64,000 nucleotides of DNA, taken from NCBI GenBank assembly GCA_023213395.1, contig CM041465.1:118985741-119049740 (forward strand). The letters run 5' to 3'. The position numbers and the translations under genes are program-made. This DNA is from Cycas panzhihuaensis. Its lineage: Eukaryota > Cycadophyta. The notes under the pieces are model-generated. The model worked only from the letters and a program-made list of their open reading frames with translations, was not told the DNA's origin and made no database searches. Positions 49,371-61,203 of the stretch are shown here, piece by piece. How positions within the stretch are numbered: the stretch's first letter is position 1; each line of letters opens with the position of its first letter.

Positions 49371-49785
49371 TATTAAGGAATTTCCTAAGGTTAATGGCAC
49401 AAGAGCATCCAATCACATAGAAAAGATTAATGCTAAAGTCATGGCTACATGATTAAGGAAGAGAAGGTTAAGGATAATCATTAATTCATATGTAAAAGCT
49501 TCATATCTCCACCAATGGGATTTGAAGGCACATGGTTTTCTAATAAGATGTTAAAATTAGCAGTCATTTTCCCTTATGTAAGGCCAAGCAATTATAAAAG
49601 GAAGGTTTATACTATCTTATTATCTTCTAAGATTATATGAGATTACATCTTAGATTTTGGTGATCATTGAGGTTTCTTACATTTCTTAATGTAACTATGT
49701 TATTGGATCCTTAATAAAGATTTTTAAAGAACTAGTTTCTTCAAAAAGTATTCTTTATATACAACCTATGGATTGGATCATTACA
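49371..49785 (+). repeat. 3' LTR of the chromovirus
   Basis: TATTAAGGAA start, 415 bp, partner of 43651-44066. Confidence 0.87.
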
Positions 49786-50729
49786 TTTTATATGCAATAG
49801 GTCCAAGCTTTGTTAAAGGTCTATGAAATAGATTTAATGTCCCCTAATATAGCATTATTCTAGCATATGATACTGTAGATTACTAACTTGGTGAATTCTC
49901 TAACTTACCACCCTATTTACTTGACTAATGACCACCACTAAAAGAGGTGCATGGTTGTTTCCTAACTTCTATAGAGAGTACATAATAGGTCCATTATGCT
50001 AATTGGGCCAACCTGGACTTGATAATGAGGCCATTTTGTAATAATGAGTAAGTGAAAACTACATTCTTGGGATTGACTAAGGTATCCCATAATTGTTGAA
50101 AACATTTATACCACACCTAATCACTACTTCCCATGCTCCAAATCTTATTTAACTTGGCCAATATCCTATCTTCTATTGCCATCAACTTATACATATGTAT
50201 GTTAATGAATTTGACAAATGGTTTGGATGCATACCATGCTCAAATTTTCTACCACTTTTCATTACCATTAGTGGCTAAATTAATGATTGTACATAATTAT
50301 TATATCTCTTCTATGATGAATCTATCATAGCTTTTAAGGTGAAAGTTATTATTCTCCTTTTCCTCTTTGCCCAAAAGGATACAAATAAATATATATGTAT
50401 GTAGTGTTAGTATATGTACTTAGTCAAGGAGATCATTCAAAGAGGCATAGTAGTTTTTGTACTTAGTTTAAAAATAAGTGTATCAAGATGATATTTTACT
50501 TATAAAAATGCCTGACTTCTTGAAACTTGTGTTTAGATGTAGTCTAAAAAATTATATGACTGATATCTTATCATTTTGTAAGTTAATTAAGGAAATCAAG
50601 TTATCAAGTTGTTTATCTTTAAGATTATAATATAAGATTGAATGAAGGTCTTACCTTATACATTTCTTATATTTTTATAAATGTGGTAATGATAGCATAT
50701 ACTCAATAAACCATTTGCAAGATCATGAA
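49786..50729. other. AT-rich DNA with no recognised feature
   Basis: Frame 50133-50330 is not credible as a gene. No repeats recognised. It is the insertion target of element B. Confidence 0.4.
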
Positions 50730-50734
50730 GGAAA
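50730..50734. repeat. Target-site duplication of element B (left)
   Basis: GGAAA, identical to 55870-55874. Confidence 0.85.
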
Positions 50735-51106
50735 TGAAGGAATAATAAAATGATGGAGACAGGGCAGAGCATAATTACATAATCAAAACATTATTGCATA
50801 AACACATAAATCATTTGTATTCAATCCATAATGAGTGAGTACATAGTAAATCTCTAAATATAGGCAGTGTCTAAAAACACTAGGGTTTCACACCCTGCCA
50901 AATATATAATTTGGAGGAGGAGGGAAACTCCTCAACCCCTAGAATTCAAGCAATAATAAAATATTACATAACTTAACTCAAATTAATTTTAATCTTACCT
51001 TATACTTACCTTCACATGTGAGCATCCACATGTGTAAATTGGTGGGAGTAGGATGTGTACTCTTAGGTGAAAGGTGGGAGTGGGGTGATGATCATTAACC
51101 CCAACA
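50735..51106 (-). repeat. 3' LTR of element B
   Basis: 372 bp, ends ATTAACCCCAACA, target duplication directly outside. Confidence 0.88.
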
Positions 51107-51328
51107 TTCTCCCTCTTAATGGTCATCACGAAAAACTTTATCTTCTCTTTAAACTTATGAAATTTAAACTTGAAGAAAACTTTAAAAAACTATCTTTTAG
51201 CTTGATCACTACTAAGTTGCTTCATCATTTTAACAATATATGTCATTTTACCATTGAGTGGTTCAAAAAATCTCCAAGTAAATGTAGTTTGATTTATATA
51301 AAGGTGAATGGCTACAACTCTAACTTTA

Positions 51329-51829
51329 TCAACTAGAACTTTTAACTTTGACTTCTAAAATCTTTATATTATGAGTGACTATCATATCATCAGATTTCTC
51401 CCTCTCAAATAGAGAATCAACTTCATGTGCAATAAGATGATCATGCATTTGACTTGAATTTTTCTCCTTGGCTTTTTCATCATAATCAAGCTGCTCAGGC
51501 ACCTATCTCACATGCTCAACAATATCATTGTTAAATTCATTTACTTTGAGAGTTTCTTCATCATAAATGGAAACTAAGGTATCCCATACAGATTTGGAAG
51601 TTGTTAGTTCACAAACCTTAGAAAGAACATTATCATCTATAGTGCAAAAAAGTAACGCTAAGGCTTCATTATCTTTTTTAAAGTTTTCTTTAATATTAAA
51701 ATCATATTCATTTTATAAATATTTTCAAAGATCATTTATAATGAAATAATTTTGCATTGTTTTATGTCATTTTAAAAAATTATGGCCATCAAATATAGGA
51801 AATTATATTTTATTTAGATTGATTACCAT
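51329..51829 (-). pseudogene. Copia-type gag remnant of element B
   Basis: Start at MVINLNKI, equivalent to the GTG position in A. Then FPIFDGHNF, FNIKENFKKDNEALALLFC, DNVLSKVCELTTSKSVWDTL and a hydrophilic tail ending at a TGA. Four or five in-frame stops. Plus-strand frames 51067-51336 and 51567-51749 are its shadows. Confidence 0.78.
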
Positions 51830-52383
51830 TTGTATTGAAAACTTTAGTACATAAAAAAATATGCTTTTACTAAGCAAACTTTTTGTACTTCTCAATCAAA
51901 ATATGTACCTTTAGAAGGAATTAAAGAACTTAATAAATCAATAAACTTATAATTTCAAATATACTTTTTGAAAGAACTATGCAAGTAATCACAATGCCTT
52001 TTAAAAATGAAAGATGCATTTAGAAAATAAATCAACTAGATGCAACTTTTATAAGTACACTAAGGAAATAATCTTTACAACAAGGATGAATAAAAAATGC
52101 TTTCAATATGTATATGCTTTTTAGAATAAACTTTGAAATATGCCTTTCAGATATACTTTAAAATATAATGAATATAAGAGTAAATTTTGCATGTAACTAA
52201 GATATTTTTAACTATGCAGATCTGAAATAAGACTTTTGATGATGAAAAAATAAAGAATTCTTAAGTTATTAATCTTTCAAGTGAATAACCACAAATTTGA
52301 GCAAGAAAAATGACTTTCTTTTTGTAATGCAAGAAATCTTTTTTCCTTGAAGAAGATATATAATGCTAAAAACTGAAAAAAAA

Positions 52384-52394
52384 ATATATATATA

Positions 52395-52462
<68 letters not shown>
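52384..52462. repeat. (TA)n microsatellite inside element B
   Basis: About 70 bases of TA followed by four TAGATA-like units. The Tyr-Ile ORF on the minus strand is an artefact. Confidence 0.95.
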
Positions 52463-52479
<17 letters not shown>

Positions 52480-54186
52480 AGATATTCTCTTTGAAAGATA
52501 AAGAATATGAAGAAGAAACTTAAACAAAACAAATTATACCCATTTTATGTTACAAGTCTACTTAGTTTATCACTTGCTTTAGATGTATATAAGTAATTTC
52601 TACTATGAAACAACTTTAAAGAAGCTTATATGAAAGTCAAATGAAAGCCTTAAGCATATTATAAGTGATCAATAAGAAATAAAATAAGGTAGTCCTTAAA
52701 AAAGGTTTAGAAAATAAGCCTATTGGGATATCTTGAATGCTCAAATTGAGCAGATTTAAAACTATACTAAATAGTGTCAATATGGTGAAATTACACCAAT
52801 TTAAAGATCAATGAAATATCTATTCAACGAAACTAACTATTTTAAAAATAGATTCCTGCAAGTTAAGATTTAATGTACCAAAGATGTAGTCCTCCTTTTG
52901 AGGCTTAACAGGAGCCTTCAGCTCAAAATATTATGAAATGCTAGTAAAAAACTTGTAGAATAATGTAAAATGGTCAAATATAGTTTAGGGAACTGCTTCA
53001 TATACTTTTCAATAAAAAAAACTTGAAAATAAATATATAAGAATATGTAATAATGACAAATTAAGAATTGTTATATACCCCAACTTTGAGAGCTTAGTGC
53101 ACCTATAAAATAGACTCAAAATGTAATAAAATCAACTTAAAACTATAGAGATCTAAAATATATTTCACCATAATTATACAGTACTCAATTCTGAGTTATG
53201 AAGCCTAATATATTAAAGAAATTGTAAAAGGTGTCCTGTCAAGGTTAATAAAATAGGAAACTAAAATAAAATTAACTTTGACCTATTCAAACCTATAAAA
53301 TATTGAGTTAATTCAAGAAAAAATACTTTTGAGCAGTAGCTCTCTGAATCAAGATTCCAACGTATCTTACAGTTTTAAAATCTAGTTTCCGGTTGAGGAG
53401 ATATAGCTAAAAATGTAAGCAGTACTTTTTATGTAAATATGCTAAAAAATACTAAAGTGTCACTTTCACCAATTAAAATAATAATCAAAATAAATGCTAA
53501 AAAATAAAATGAGTAGATGGTGATGAAGTTTGTTGAAAATAAATTACTTCAGAATAGATCTAGGTAAAAGATACTCTTTCAGTGATAAAATATAACTTAA
53601 TAAAAAAGATATTTTATGAAAATAGTTTAAAACAACTTTAAAAATCAATGATTATCTTTACACTAATTGAAAACATGTCAAATCAGTTCCAAATATAGCA
53701 TATGTTTAGTTAAAATTATACCTTAGAAAATTTCAGGCATAATGGGATAGGTTTCCTCAAAAATTGATAACCTAGTAAAAAATTATGGTAAAACTTTACC
53801 AAGTACCTTGTGTTTTAATGAAAAATTTAAAAAAATAGAAAGAAAAATATTATAAAACTTATGTTGGCCCCTTTCAAAATGGGCTAAAAGTTACATGGGA
53901 TAGTAAATCTTTCAAATACCAAATCTTACAAATATAATGAAGAAGATATATCAAAAAACCAAGAAACATATATGTTTATATGTGAAAAAATAGGAAGAAC
54001 CTAGTAATGCAGCTGTGACAGATTTACAGAAGATGGATTTCAGAGCGTGAGAACTTCTACAATGGTCAAAACTTCAAATGGATTCTTCTAGTAGATAGAT
54101 ATGCTATAGTATAACTTCTCTAGGAGACTTATTAGGCTGAATACGTACCAAAACTTGCATAGATCTTTAAAAAAATATTAAATGAA

Positions 54187-55014
54187 TAGACCAAAATATA
54201 TAAAAAATGGTCAAATATTTAACAAAATATGTAAATCTAGAGAAAATATTATATAGATCTAGAGAAAATATTAAAAAATAGACCAAATATATCAAAAATA
54301 GCTAAATGTTTAACAAAATATGTAGATCTGGAGAAAATATTTCATAGATCTGAACAAAAACTTGAATAAATGGACCAAATGTACCAAAAATGATCAGATA
54401 TTTAACGAAATATATATATCTAAAGAAAATATTACATAGATATGAAGAAAATCTTGAATAAATTGACCAAATATACCAAAAATAGTTAGATATTTAATAA
54501 AATATGCATATCTAGAGAAAATATTACATAGATATAGAGAAAATCTTGAATAAATAGACTAAATATACTAAAAATGGTTAAATATTTAACAAAATATGCA
54601 GATCTAAAGAAAATATTGCATAGATCTAGATAAAATATTAAAAAAATAGACCAAATATATAAAAAATGGTCAAATATTTAATAAAATATATAGATTTGAA
54701 GATAATATTACATAAATCTGGAGAAAAACTTAAATAAATAGACCAAATATACCAAAAATGGTTAGATATTTAACAAACTATATAGATCTGAAGAAAATAT
54801 TACATAGATCTAGAGAAAAACTTGAATAAATAGACCAAATATACCAAAAATAGTTAGATATTTAACAAAATATATAGATCTAGAGAAAATATTATACAGA
54901 TCTAGAGAAAATCTTGAATAAATAGACCAAATATACAAATAATGGTCAGATATTTAATAAAATATGTAGATCTATAGAAAATATTAAATATATAGATAAA
55001 ATAAACTAGAAATA
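54187..55014 (-). repeat. 92-bp tandem array, nine units, in element B leader
   Basis: The motif TAGACCAAATATACCAAAAA (with variants) starts at 54187, 54279, 54371, 54463, 54555, 54647, 54739, 54831 and 54923, always 92 bases apart. Each unit also has two AGATCT-centred strings and TATTTAACAAAATAT. The array lies between primer site and gag, so it is leader RNA of the element. Confidence 0.92.
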
Positions 55015-55452
55015 GCCAAGTATTTGATAAAATATGTAGATCTTATTGATAAAACTTTGTAGAGTGATTAAATCTTTGAATATTTACTAATTACAGTTGT
55101 GAACCTGTGTAGATCTGTAAAAAATATTGAATAAATAGATAAAATATGCCAGAAATAGCCAAGTATTTAACAAAAATATGTAAAACTTATTAATAAGAAC
55201 TTCGTAGAATGATAAATCATTAATATTTACTGATTGCAACTATGCTCTTGCATAGATCTGAAAAAATATTTATTATTTCACAAGTATAGATCAAGAATAA
55301 TCAAATCTTTGATGAGAAATAATACAAGAAACTACAAAAAAACTTTGTAGAAGATAAATATAACCAATATTTCCTTGTTATAAGTAGATATACTTCAAAT
55401 GCTAATGGATCTTCTTGCTCTTCAAATAAAACTTCAACAATATAGCAATCTA

Positions 55453-55465
55453 TGCTTTGATACTA
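55453..55465 (-). promoter_or_regulatory. Primer-binding site of element B
   Basis: Minus strand TAGTATCAAAGCA, two bases inside the 5' LTR. A second similar string (minus strand TGGTATCAAAGC, 55485-55496) lies within the LTR. Confidence 0.75.
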
Positions 55466-55467
55466 GA

Positions 55468-55869
55468 TGAAGGAGTTAAATCAAGCTTTGATACCAGATA
55501 AAAGATCATAAATGATGGAGAATAAGGTAGAGCATAATCACATAATCAAAATATTATTACATAAACACATAAATCCTTTGTATTCAATCCATGATGAGTG
55601 AGTACATAGCAAATCTCCAAATATCGGCAGTGTCCAAAAACACTAAGGTTGCATAGCCCTCCAAATATATAATTTGGAGAAGGAGGGAAACTCCTCAACC
55701 CTTAGAATTTAAATAATAATAAAATATTATATAACTTAACTTAAATTAACTTTAACCTCACCTTATACTTACCTTCACATATGAGCACCCACATGTGTAA
55801 ATTGGTGCAAGTGGGGTGTGCACTCCTGGGTGAAAGGTAGGAGTGGGGTGATGATCATTAACCCCAACA
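55468..55869 (-). repeat. 5' LTR of element B
   Basis: 402 bp. About 25-30 bases longer than its partner near its internal end, where a duplicated primer-like segment lies. Confidence 0.88.
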
Positions 55870-55874
55870 GGAAA
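55870..55874. repeat. Target-site duplication of element B (right)
   Basis: GGAAA, equal to 50730-50734. Confidence 0.85.
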
Positions 55875-57254
55875 GATGATAAAGGTGAAGGGTATCCAAT
55901 CCTATAATTATAAAATGTGAGGAAATGATAGTGTAATATGATTTTACATCTATGTATGATTTTTGTATTTTGTGAACATCAAAACTATGATAAAAAAGGG
56001 CTCATGGTAGATCTCAGACTTTTACAATTAAACCAAATATGTTGGATATTTAGATATAAAAAATTTAAGATTATAAAATAAAGACCCTTTGTTATTTTCT
56101 CTTACATTTTCACAAATGGGTAAAAATAAAGCATAGACTCAAATAAAGATTTATTAAATTCAAAAAATATGAAACAAAGATAATAATAGAGTAATAGGAA
56201 GCATAGTATTTAGTCATTCTATAAAGCATTTCCCTCATATTTTTGAAAAAAAAAAATTCATGTAAGGATATCCATCTCTACTAGTACAAAATACAAAAAT
56301 GCCTTTAATAGATTATTTTATCATAATTTAAGTATCATTATATAATTAAGTATGACACCTATGCACTAATCTAAACTAATGTGGTAACATTTGGTGAATG
56401 TTTAATTGTTTAAATGAGATGATTTACAATTATTGATAGCTCAAATAAATTATTTTGACTTGCCTAAATATAATAGAATAGAAATATTATTAAAAGGAAA
56501 GAGCTTGGAGGAGTAAGAGCTTAAGAGAAATTTATTTTTCTTGTTATTGAGTGTAGAGTCTAGGGTTACATTCTTCTAATATTTAATCTTTATTTTTATT
56601 TCTTATTGATCTGTCATCCTGAAGGTTTCCATAATAGACTCCCATGAGAATCTAGGATAAATAGAATTTGTAATTATCATTTTGTATACTAAATAGGCCA
56701 AGATGTTCTCTTTAACATAAATAATCCTTCTTAATAATTTAGAGAATTACATTTAGTCAGTTTGGTGTTGAATTCTTTATTATTATTAAGAAATATGTGA
56801 TGTAATCCATTAGACTAATTTAGCTTAGTTGGCTATTTATGTTTTACATTATTTATAATTTTAAGGGACCTAGTGTTAAAACATTATAATAGCATCCTCA
56901 TTGTCTATAAATTTATGTTTATTTTATGCATATTACAACTTTAGACGACCCCTAATGTAAATTTAATCTTATTGTATAATCAGGTCGAGTTTGTCATATG
57001 TGTTGCTTAGTTGACTGATTGTAATCCTTGAAATATTAATCGATTGCTAACAAATTAAGCCCTGCATTATTCTTTTGCACATAATTTTAAAGTATATGTG
57101 GAAGCTCTAGCCAAATTGAGCTTCACATGGTGACCAATTCACTAGTGAATATTTTATCTTAGTTTTGCTCTTATCTTTGCTTGTTCATTGTATTTTTTTG
57201 ATATTGTAGCTTATTATTTAGCTAGTAGTGCATAGTTTATGGATGATTTTATCA
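55875..57254 (+). other. AT-rich DNA including the presumed 5' LTR of element D
   Basis: A perfect primer site at 57255 implies that an LTR ends at about 57254 (ATTTTATCA). Its start cannot be fixed because the partner LTR is outside the window. No coding seen. Confidence 0.45.
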
Positions 57255-57266
57255 TGGTATCAGAGC
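57255..57266 (+). promoter_or_regulatory. Primer-binding site of element D
   Basis: TGGTATCAGAGC, exact initiator-Met tRNA complement. Confidence 0.8.
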
Positions 57267-59215
57267 TAGTTTATGATCTGGTATGAGGTTTTTAAGAAAA
57301 TATTAGAAATCATAGGCTTGTTCCCTCATAATGGCAACCTATTTCTACTTATTTCTCTATTTTTCTCATAGTTATTAGTGCATGCTATAGTATTAACATG
57401 AAGTGTAGGCCATTCTAAGTATATATCAACCCCATATAGGTGATACTCAATTCGTTTGTAGACATACATAATTAAGGTTTCATTTTTTGAGCAAATAAGG
57501 GTGAAAAAGGCTCGTCTCCAAGTCATTCCAACCCTAGATCATGATGAATCTTCTTACTGAAGATATTTTTCCCTCTCTAATGTTTATCTAGTCCCATTCT
57601 CAGTTTGCTAGAGTTTATTCAGATAAGTTTTCTATAGTCTCAAGCTCATTTCTATCCTATTTGGCTCACACAACCCCCTTACTCTCTATAGCTCATTTCT
57701 ATTTATCTAGAGCTTATTTTTGGAAAAGCTTGTATCTATTAGCTTCTTTTTCCTTCTGTGTCCCCCCTCTATAATCTTAGATCAGGCTGTGATCATTTTG
57801 TTGGAGTCTTTTGCCTCCATTTTTCCCCACGGGCTACGCGCCTTTATAGCCTTTGATTTATCAAAAAATCTTCATACTTTTCACTATGTTTTACCTTTGA
57901 TCCTTGAAATTAAATTAGATTTAAGTTTTTCTATGAATTTAGACCATTAGCCCCTCTGATCTGGGCATATCGATCACTCATATGACCTTTTTTCTTTACT
58001 AAAGGAGGTGGACTTCAAAGGATTTTAGGCTATTTTAAATTATTTTTACATATTAGAAAATATTACATTGTATTTCATAATATTTCAAGTCCATAAACCT
58101 CTTAGTTGTATCAACGAGTGGTCATATGTAATCTATAGACAACTAGGGCTAATTTCTGAAGGGGCTTAAACCTATCTCTCTTAAGTTTTTCTCATAATAG
58201 GGTACCTCCACTATTTTAACCATAACTCTATAATTAGGTGTCTAATTTCTAAATCATTTAGGCCATCTAAAAGAGGATTTAGAGCTCTACATGTTAGGAT
58301 TAGATTGAGCTAGATTTGAAGCCATTTTTCTAAAGTTATAAGCTTCCAAAGTTGACCTTGGTGTTTAAGCTTATTTGAGCCTCTTTCTCACATTTTAAAG
58401 GCTTATTTTAATTTTTTAAAACTCTTTTATTGCTTTATGCTATTGGTAATCTTTAATCAATTGTCTTATTCTATTTTTAAGGCTAATGAAGTGCATGGTG
58501 TTGGTTTTTTATAGTTGTTACTCTTAAAAGATTGATGTGACTTTCTCTTATGCATGCTTAATCAAAGAGCACTCTAAACCCATCCTTATCTTTTAATTTC
58601 CTTTATTTTCATCTTATATTTTAGTTATTTTTCTTTAAAATAACCTTTTGTTTGTAATAACTTATACCATAAAATTAATTTTCTCACATTAAAAAAGATA
58701 ACTCCCTAATTAATCACCCTTATTCCAGCCTTACACGGGGAATAATTAGGACCTTTGAAGCTACCACCCTATAGACACCATTAGTATACTTTAATTTGTT
58801 AAAAACTCCATTGGCTATAAGATGTAATAGGTGGTAGGCTAAGGTGTAAATCTTGTCATTAGAGTTTAGAGACTAGTCTAGACTTGGAGGGGGTGAGTGC
58901 CTCAGCTAGTCAAGTTCTCACTACTAGATCTATTGCTAGGTATAAGTCCTACCTAGGTGGAGAAATAAATTAGAGGGGGTATTAGACCTTTATTGTAGCT
59001 CATATATTAAGGTATATAGATCATTAATCTCATGTACAAGTATATAAGGTCCTTAGTTTACCACTTGTGGATAGGTGCCACTAGATAGAATAATAATTGA
59101 GAACTTTCTTGGAGACCCTTGAAACTTAGAATTCTAAATTAGTAACCCCCTAAGCAGATTAGTACACAACCACATAAACCTTAAAGATATAAAACAAAAT
59201 AAAAACTTAGAAAAA
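57267..59215 (+). other. Long leader of element D
   Basis: No coding supported (57720-57950 is an incidental frame). Its second half is the R region shared with the Copia host leader. Confidence 0.6.
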
Positions 59216-59911
59216 ATGGAATCACAAATGCTATTATCCAATAATATTAAAATTAACGGTATCAACGATTTCATACCATGGAAAAAATAAGTCAAAATTC
59301 TACTTATTATAAATGGAGACATACCTCTACCTAAGCTTACACAAGACTCTATTGACCCAAATACTCTAATTCCTCCCAATCCTATAGCCTTAGCTAATTT
59401 CAAAGTTAAGGATAATGTTGCTTTATCCTTCCTCCACATGATTATTGAAGACCAAGTGGATCAAAATATAAAAATAACCCAAACATCTCATATTGGCATG
59501 AACTATTATTTATGACCTTATAAGAGAAAGAATGAATATAGATCCTTAACCCTTAAAGCTTGCTTATTTGCCATAGCTTTTGTAGGCACTATTATAGCCC
59601 ACTTGACTGAAGTGGAAACTACTAAAAATCAATTGATAATCTTAGGTGAACTACCTTTACTTCATGACCTCATATCTAATATCCTAAATATTTTACCCAT
59701 AGAATATAACTCCTTTGTCTCTAAACTTCATGATAATTATTAAAAAATTAACTTCATAACCTTTGAGGGGCTCTTTCTATGAGAAGAGAATATAGTCAAT
59801 TGACTTGGGATTACATCTACATCTAAATCGACCCCTACCTTTACAGCCTATAACTTAGAAAAATGTAAGATTATTAATATAGCAACTCAGTAGCAAAGTC
59901 AACTTTACATC
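59216..59911 (+). pseudogene. Gag of element D, interrupted
   Basis: Start MESQMLLSNNIKINGINDFI. PLPKLTQDSIDPNTLIPPNP, KDNVALSFLHMIIEDQ and the later ISNILNILPIEYNSFVSKLH match the UBN2 gag layout (variable loop, then LP..Y...V). Five stops or so. A possible continuation, with an Asn run typical of gag tails, lies at 62768-62878 after element H. The minus-strand ORF 59134-59439 is a shadow. Confidence 0.72.
59907..59911. repeat. Probable target duplication of element H (left)
   Basis: ACATC, equal to 62763-62767. The LTR TG at this end is one base further in. Confidence 0.55.
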
Positions 59912-60156
59912 TTGCTCAATAGTTAGACTCTCTCAAGACAAATTCCAAATTGTACAAGATAGCACACGGGATACTGAGGAAATGAATAGTCGAAAGACCA
60001 TATATTTTATTGATTAAAGTTGAATGATGATGTTTAATACATTTGAGGCCTCATTTATAAGTGCATAATAGGCCCTTTCATTAAAAGTCATAACTCTTTA
60101 GTATATACCACTTCATTGAATGAATAATTAATTAACCTCTAAGGAGGTTCATAACA
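59912..60156 (-). repeat. 3' LTR of element H
   Basis: Minus strand starts TGTTATGAACCTCC, preceded by the purine tract at 60157-60170. The left 25 bases diverge from the partner. Confidence 0.78.
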
Positions 60157-60299
60157 ATTCCTCCTCCTTAAGATGTTTCACCCACGAAACATATTCAAAT
60201 GATTGGTTGATCACTTCATTTAGGGTGGTTCATAACAAAAGCTTCTTCTTGAAATGTTTCATCTTTGAAACTTGATAACGATTAGCTTGATGTCTCCTC

Positions 60300-61200
60300 T
60301 TGCTAATAAAAGAATATCATAATCATCTGACATATGTCATTGAGTCATATTTGTTGGAACTTCAAATAATAAATATACATATAACAACAAGCTTGAATAG
60401 GTTGATGGAACTAGGGGACAATTATAGTTCTTTAGTAGATGATGATTACAAAAATGTTGAATTCTTATATGCTTCTACCTGCAAGACAAAGATGATAGGC
60501 ATGGTATTTTCCATCCAATTTTGACTTTAAGTTGTCGACATATGTAGTATTGTTTTGGAATGTATGGTTTAATACCAATGCTTGAAAACTTCTCAGATTT
60601 ATTGGGAAATGAAATGGTTTTTACTAACACTGGAAAATCTATGAATACATATGATATAATTATTTGATTCATATTATTCGATCGATTAAGAAGTGAGCTT
60701 GATATTGTCAGTATCAATAATTTTTATTTAGATGGATCAAGAAATTTTATTAATACTAGTTGATCCTTCTTCAATTGATCAAGGAATGTAGATATTACTA
60801 CTGGTACTAGTGACCATTTTGGTATATACTTGATATTTTTACAAATTATTATGTTTTCTTTTGGGAATAACACTAACATTTTATCTTTATTAGCTACCAA
60901 TAAGTTATCCTTATTTTCCTATAGTATATTATTTTCCTCTTTTTACATGCTCAAATCATATATCAGGATTATGATTTGATTTCTAGGCTCCTTTTCTTTT
61001 TGTATTGCATGATCTTATATCCCAATAACTTTTAATATAGATATGCCATCCTCATTTATGTCGTTGACAAGTTTATCCATATGTCTTTCATGATTAAACG
61101 AATTCTATTGATGCAACTCCTGTAATTTTTTTACTTGTTCTTTTAATTTCTTATCTAACACTAATAAGTAAGCATCATTGAGATTTACTAATGTTGGAGA
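60300..61200 (-). other. Possible further coding remnants in element H
   Basis: Downstream of the BRCT frame the minus strand reads NLNDAYLLVLDKKLKEQVKK and LQELHQ, then other Lys/Glu/Leu-rich stretches and PYIPKQYYICRQLKVKIG, separated by stops. The composition suggests a coiled-coil protein, but I cannot name a family. The plus-strand ORF 60300-60524 is not supported. Confidence 0.35.
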
Positions 61201-61203
61201 TGA

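Larger units (their letters stand above)
43651..49785 (+). mobile_element. Ty3/gypsy chromovirus, internally deleted
   Basis: LTRs of 416 and 415 bp (43651-44066, 49371-49785) with target-like flanks TTATA and TTTTA. A primer-like TGGTATTAGAG follows the 5' LTR and the purine run AGGGAGGGGAA precedes the 3' LTR. The interior holds gag, protease, RT, the end of RNase H, integrase and a chromodomain on the plus strand, all broken by stops. Order RT-RH-IN and the terminal chromodomain place it in the chromoviruses, whose chromodomain guides integration into marked chromatin. Confidence 0.9.
50735..55869 (-). mobile_element. Gag-only LTR element B, sister of A
   Basis: LTRs 50735-51106 and 55468-55869 share long blocks with those of A. 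Perfect GGAAA duplications flank it. The primer site (minus strand TAGTATCAAAGCA, 55453-55465) and purine tract AAGAGGGAGAA right of the left LTR set minus orientation. The interior has a 92-bp tandem array in the leader, a broken gag and a TA microsatellite, with no pol. It lacks the host gene block present in A, so it shows the family's unmodified structure. Confidence 0.9.

Noticed and set aside
49786-50729. Host gene between the chromovirus and element B
   Set aside because: No open frame longer than 65 codons and no recognisable motif on either strand.
54187-55014. CRISPR-like array
   Set aside because: Units are contiguous 92-bp tandem repeats without unique spacers, inside a plant LTR element.
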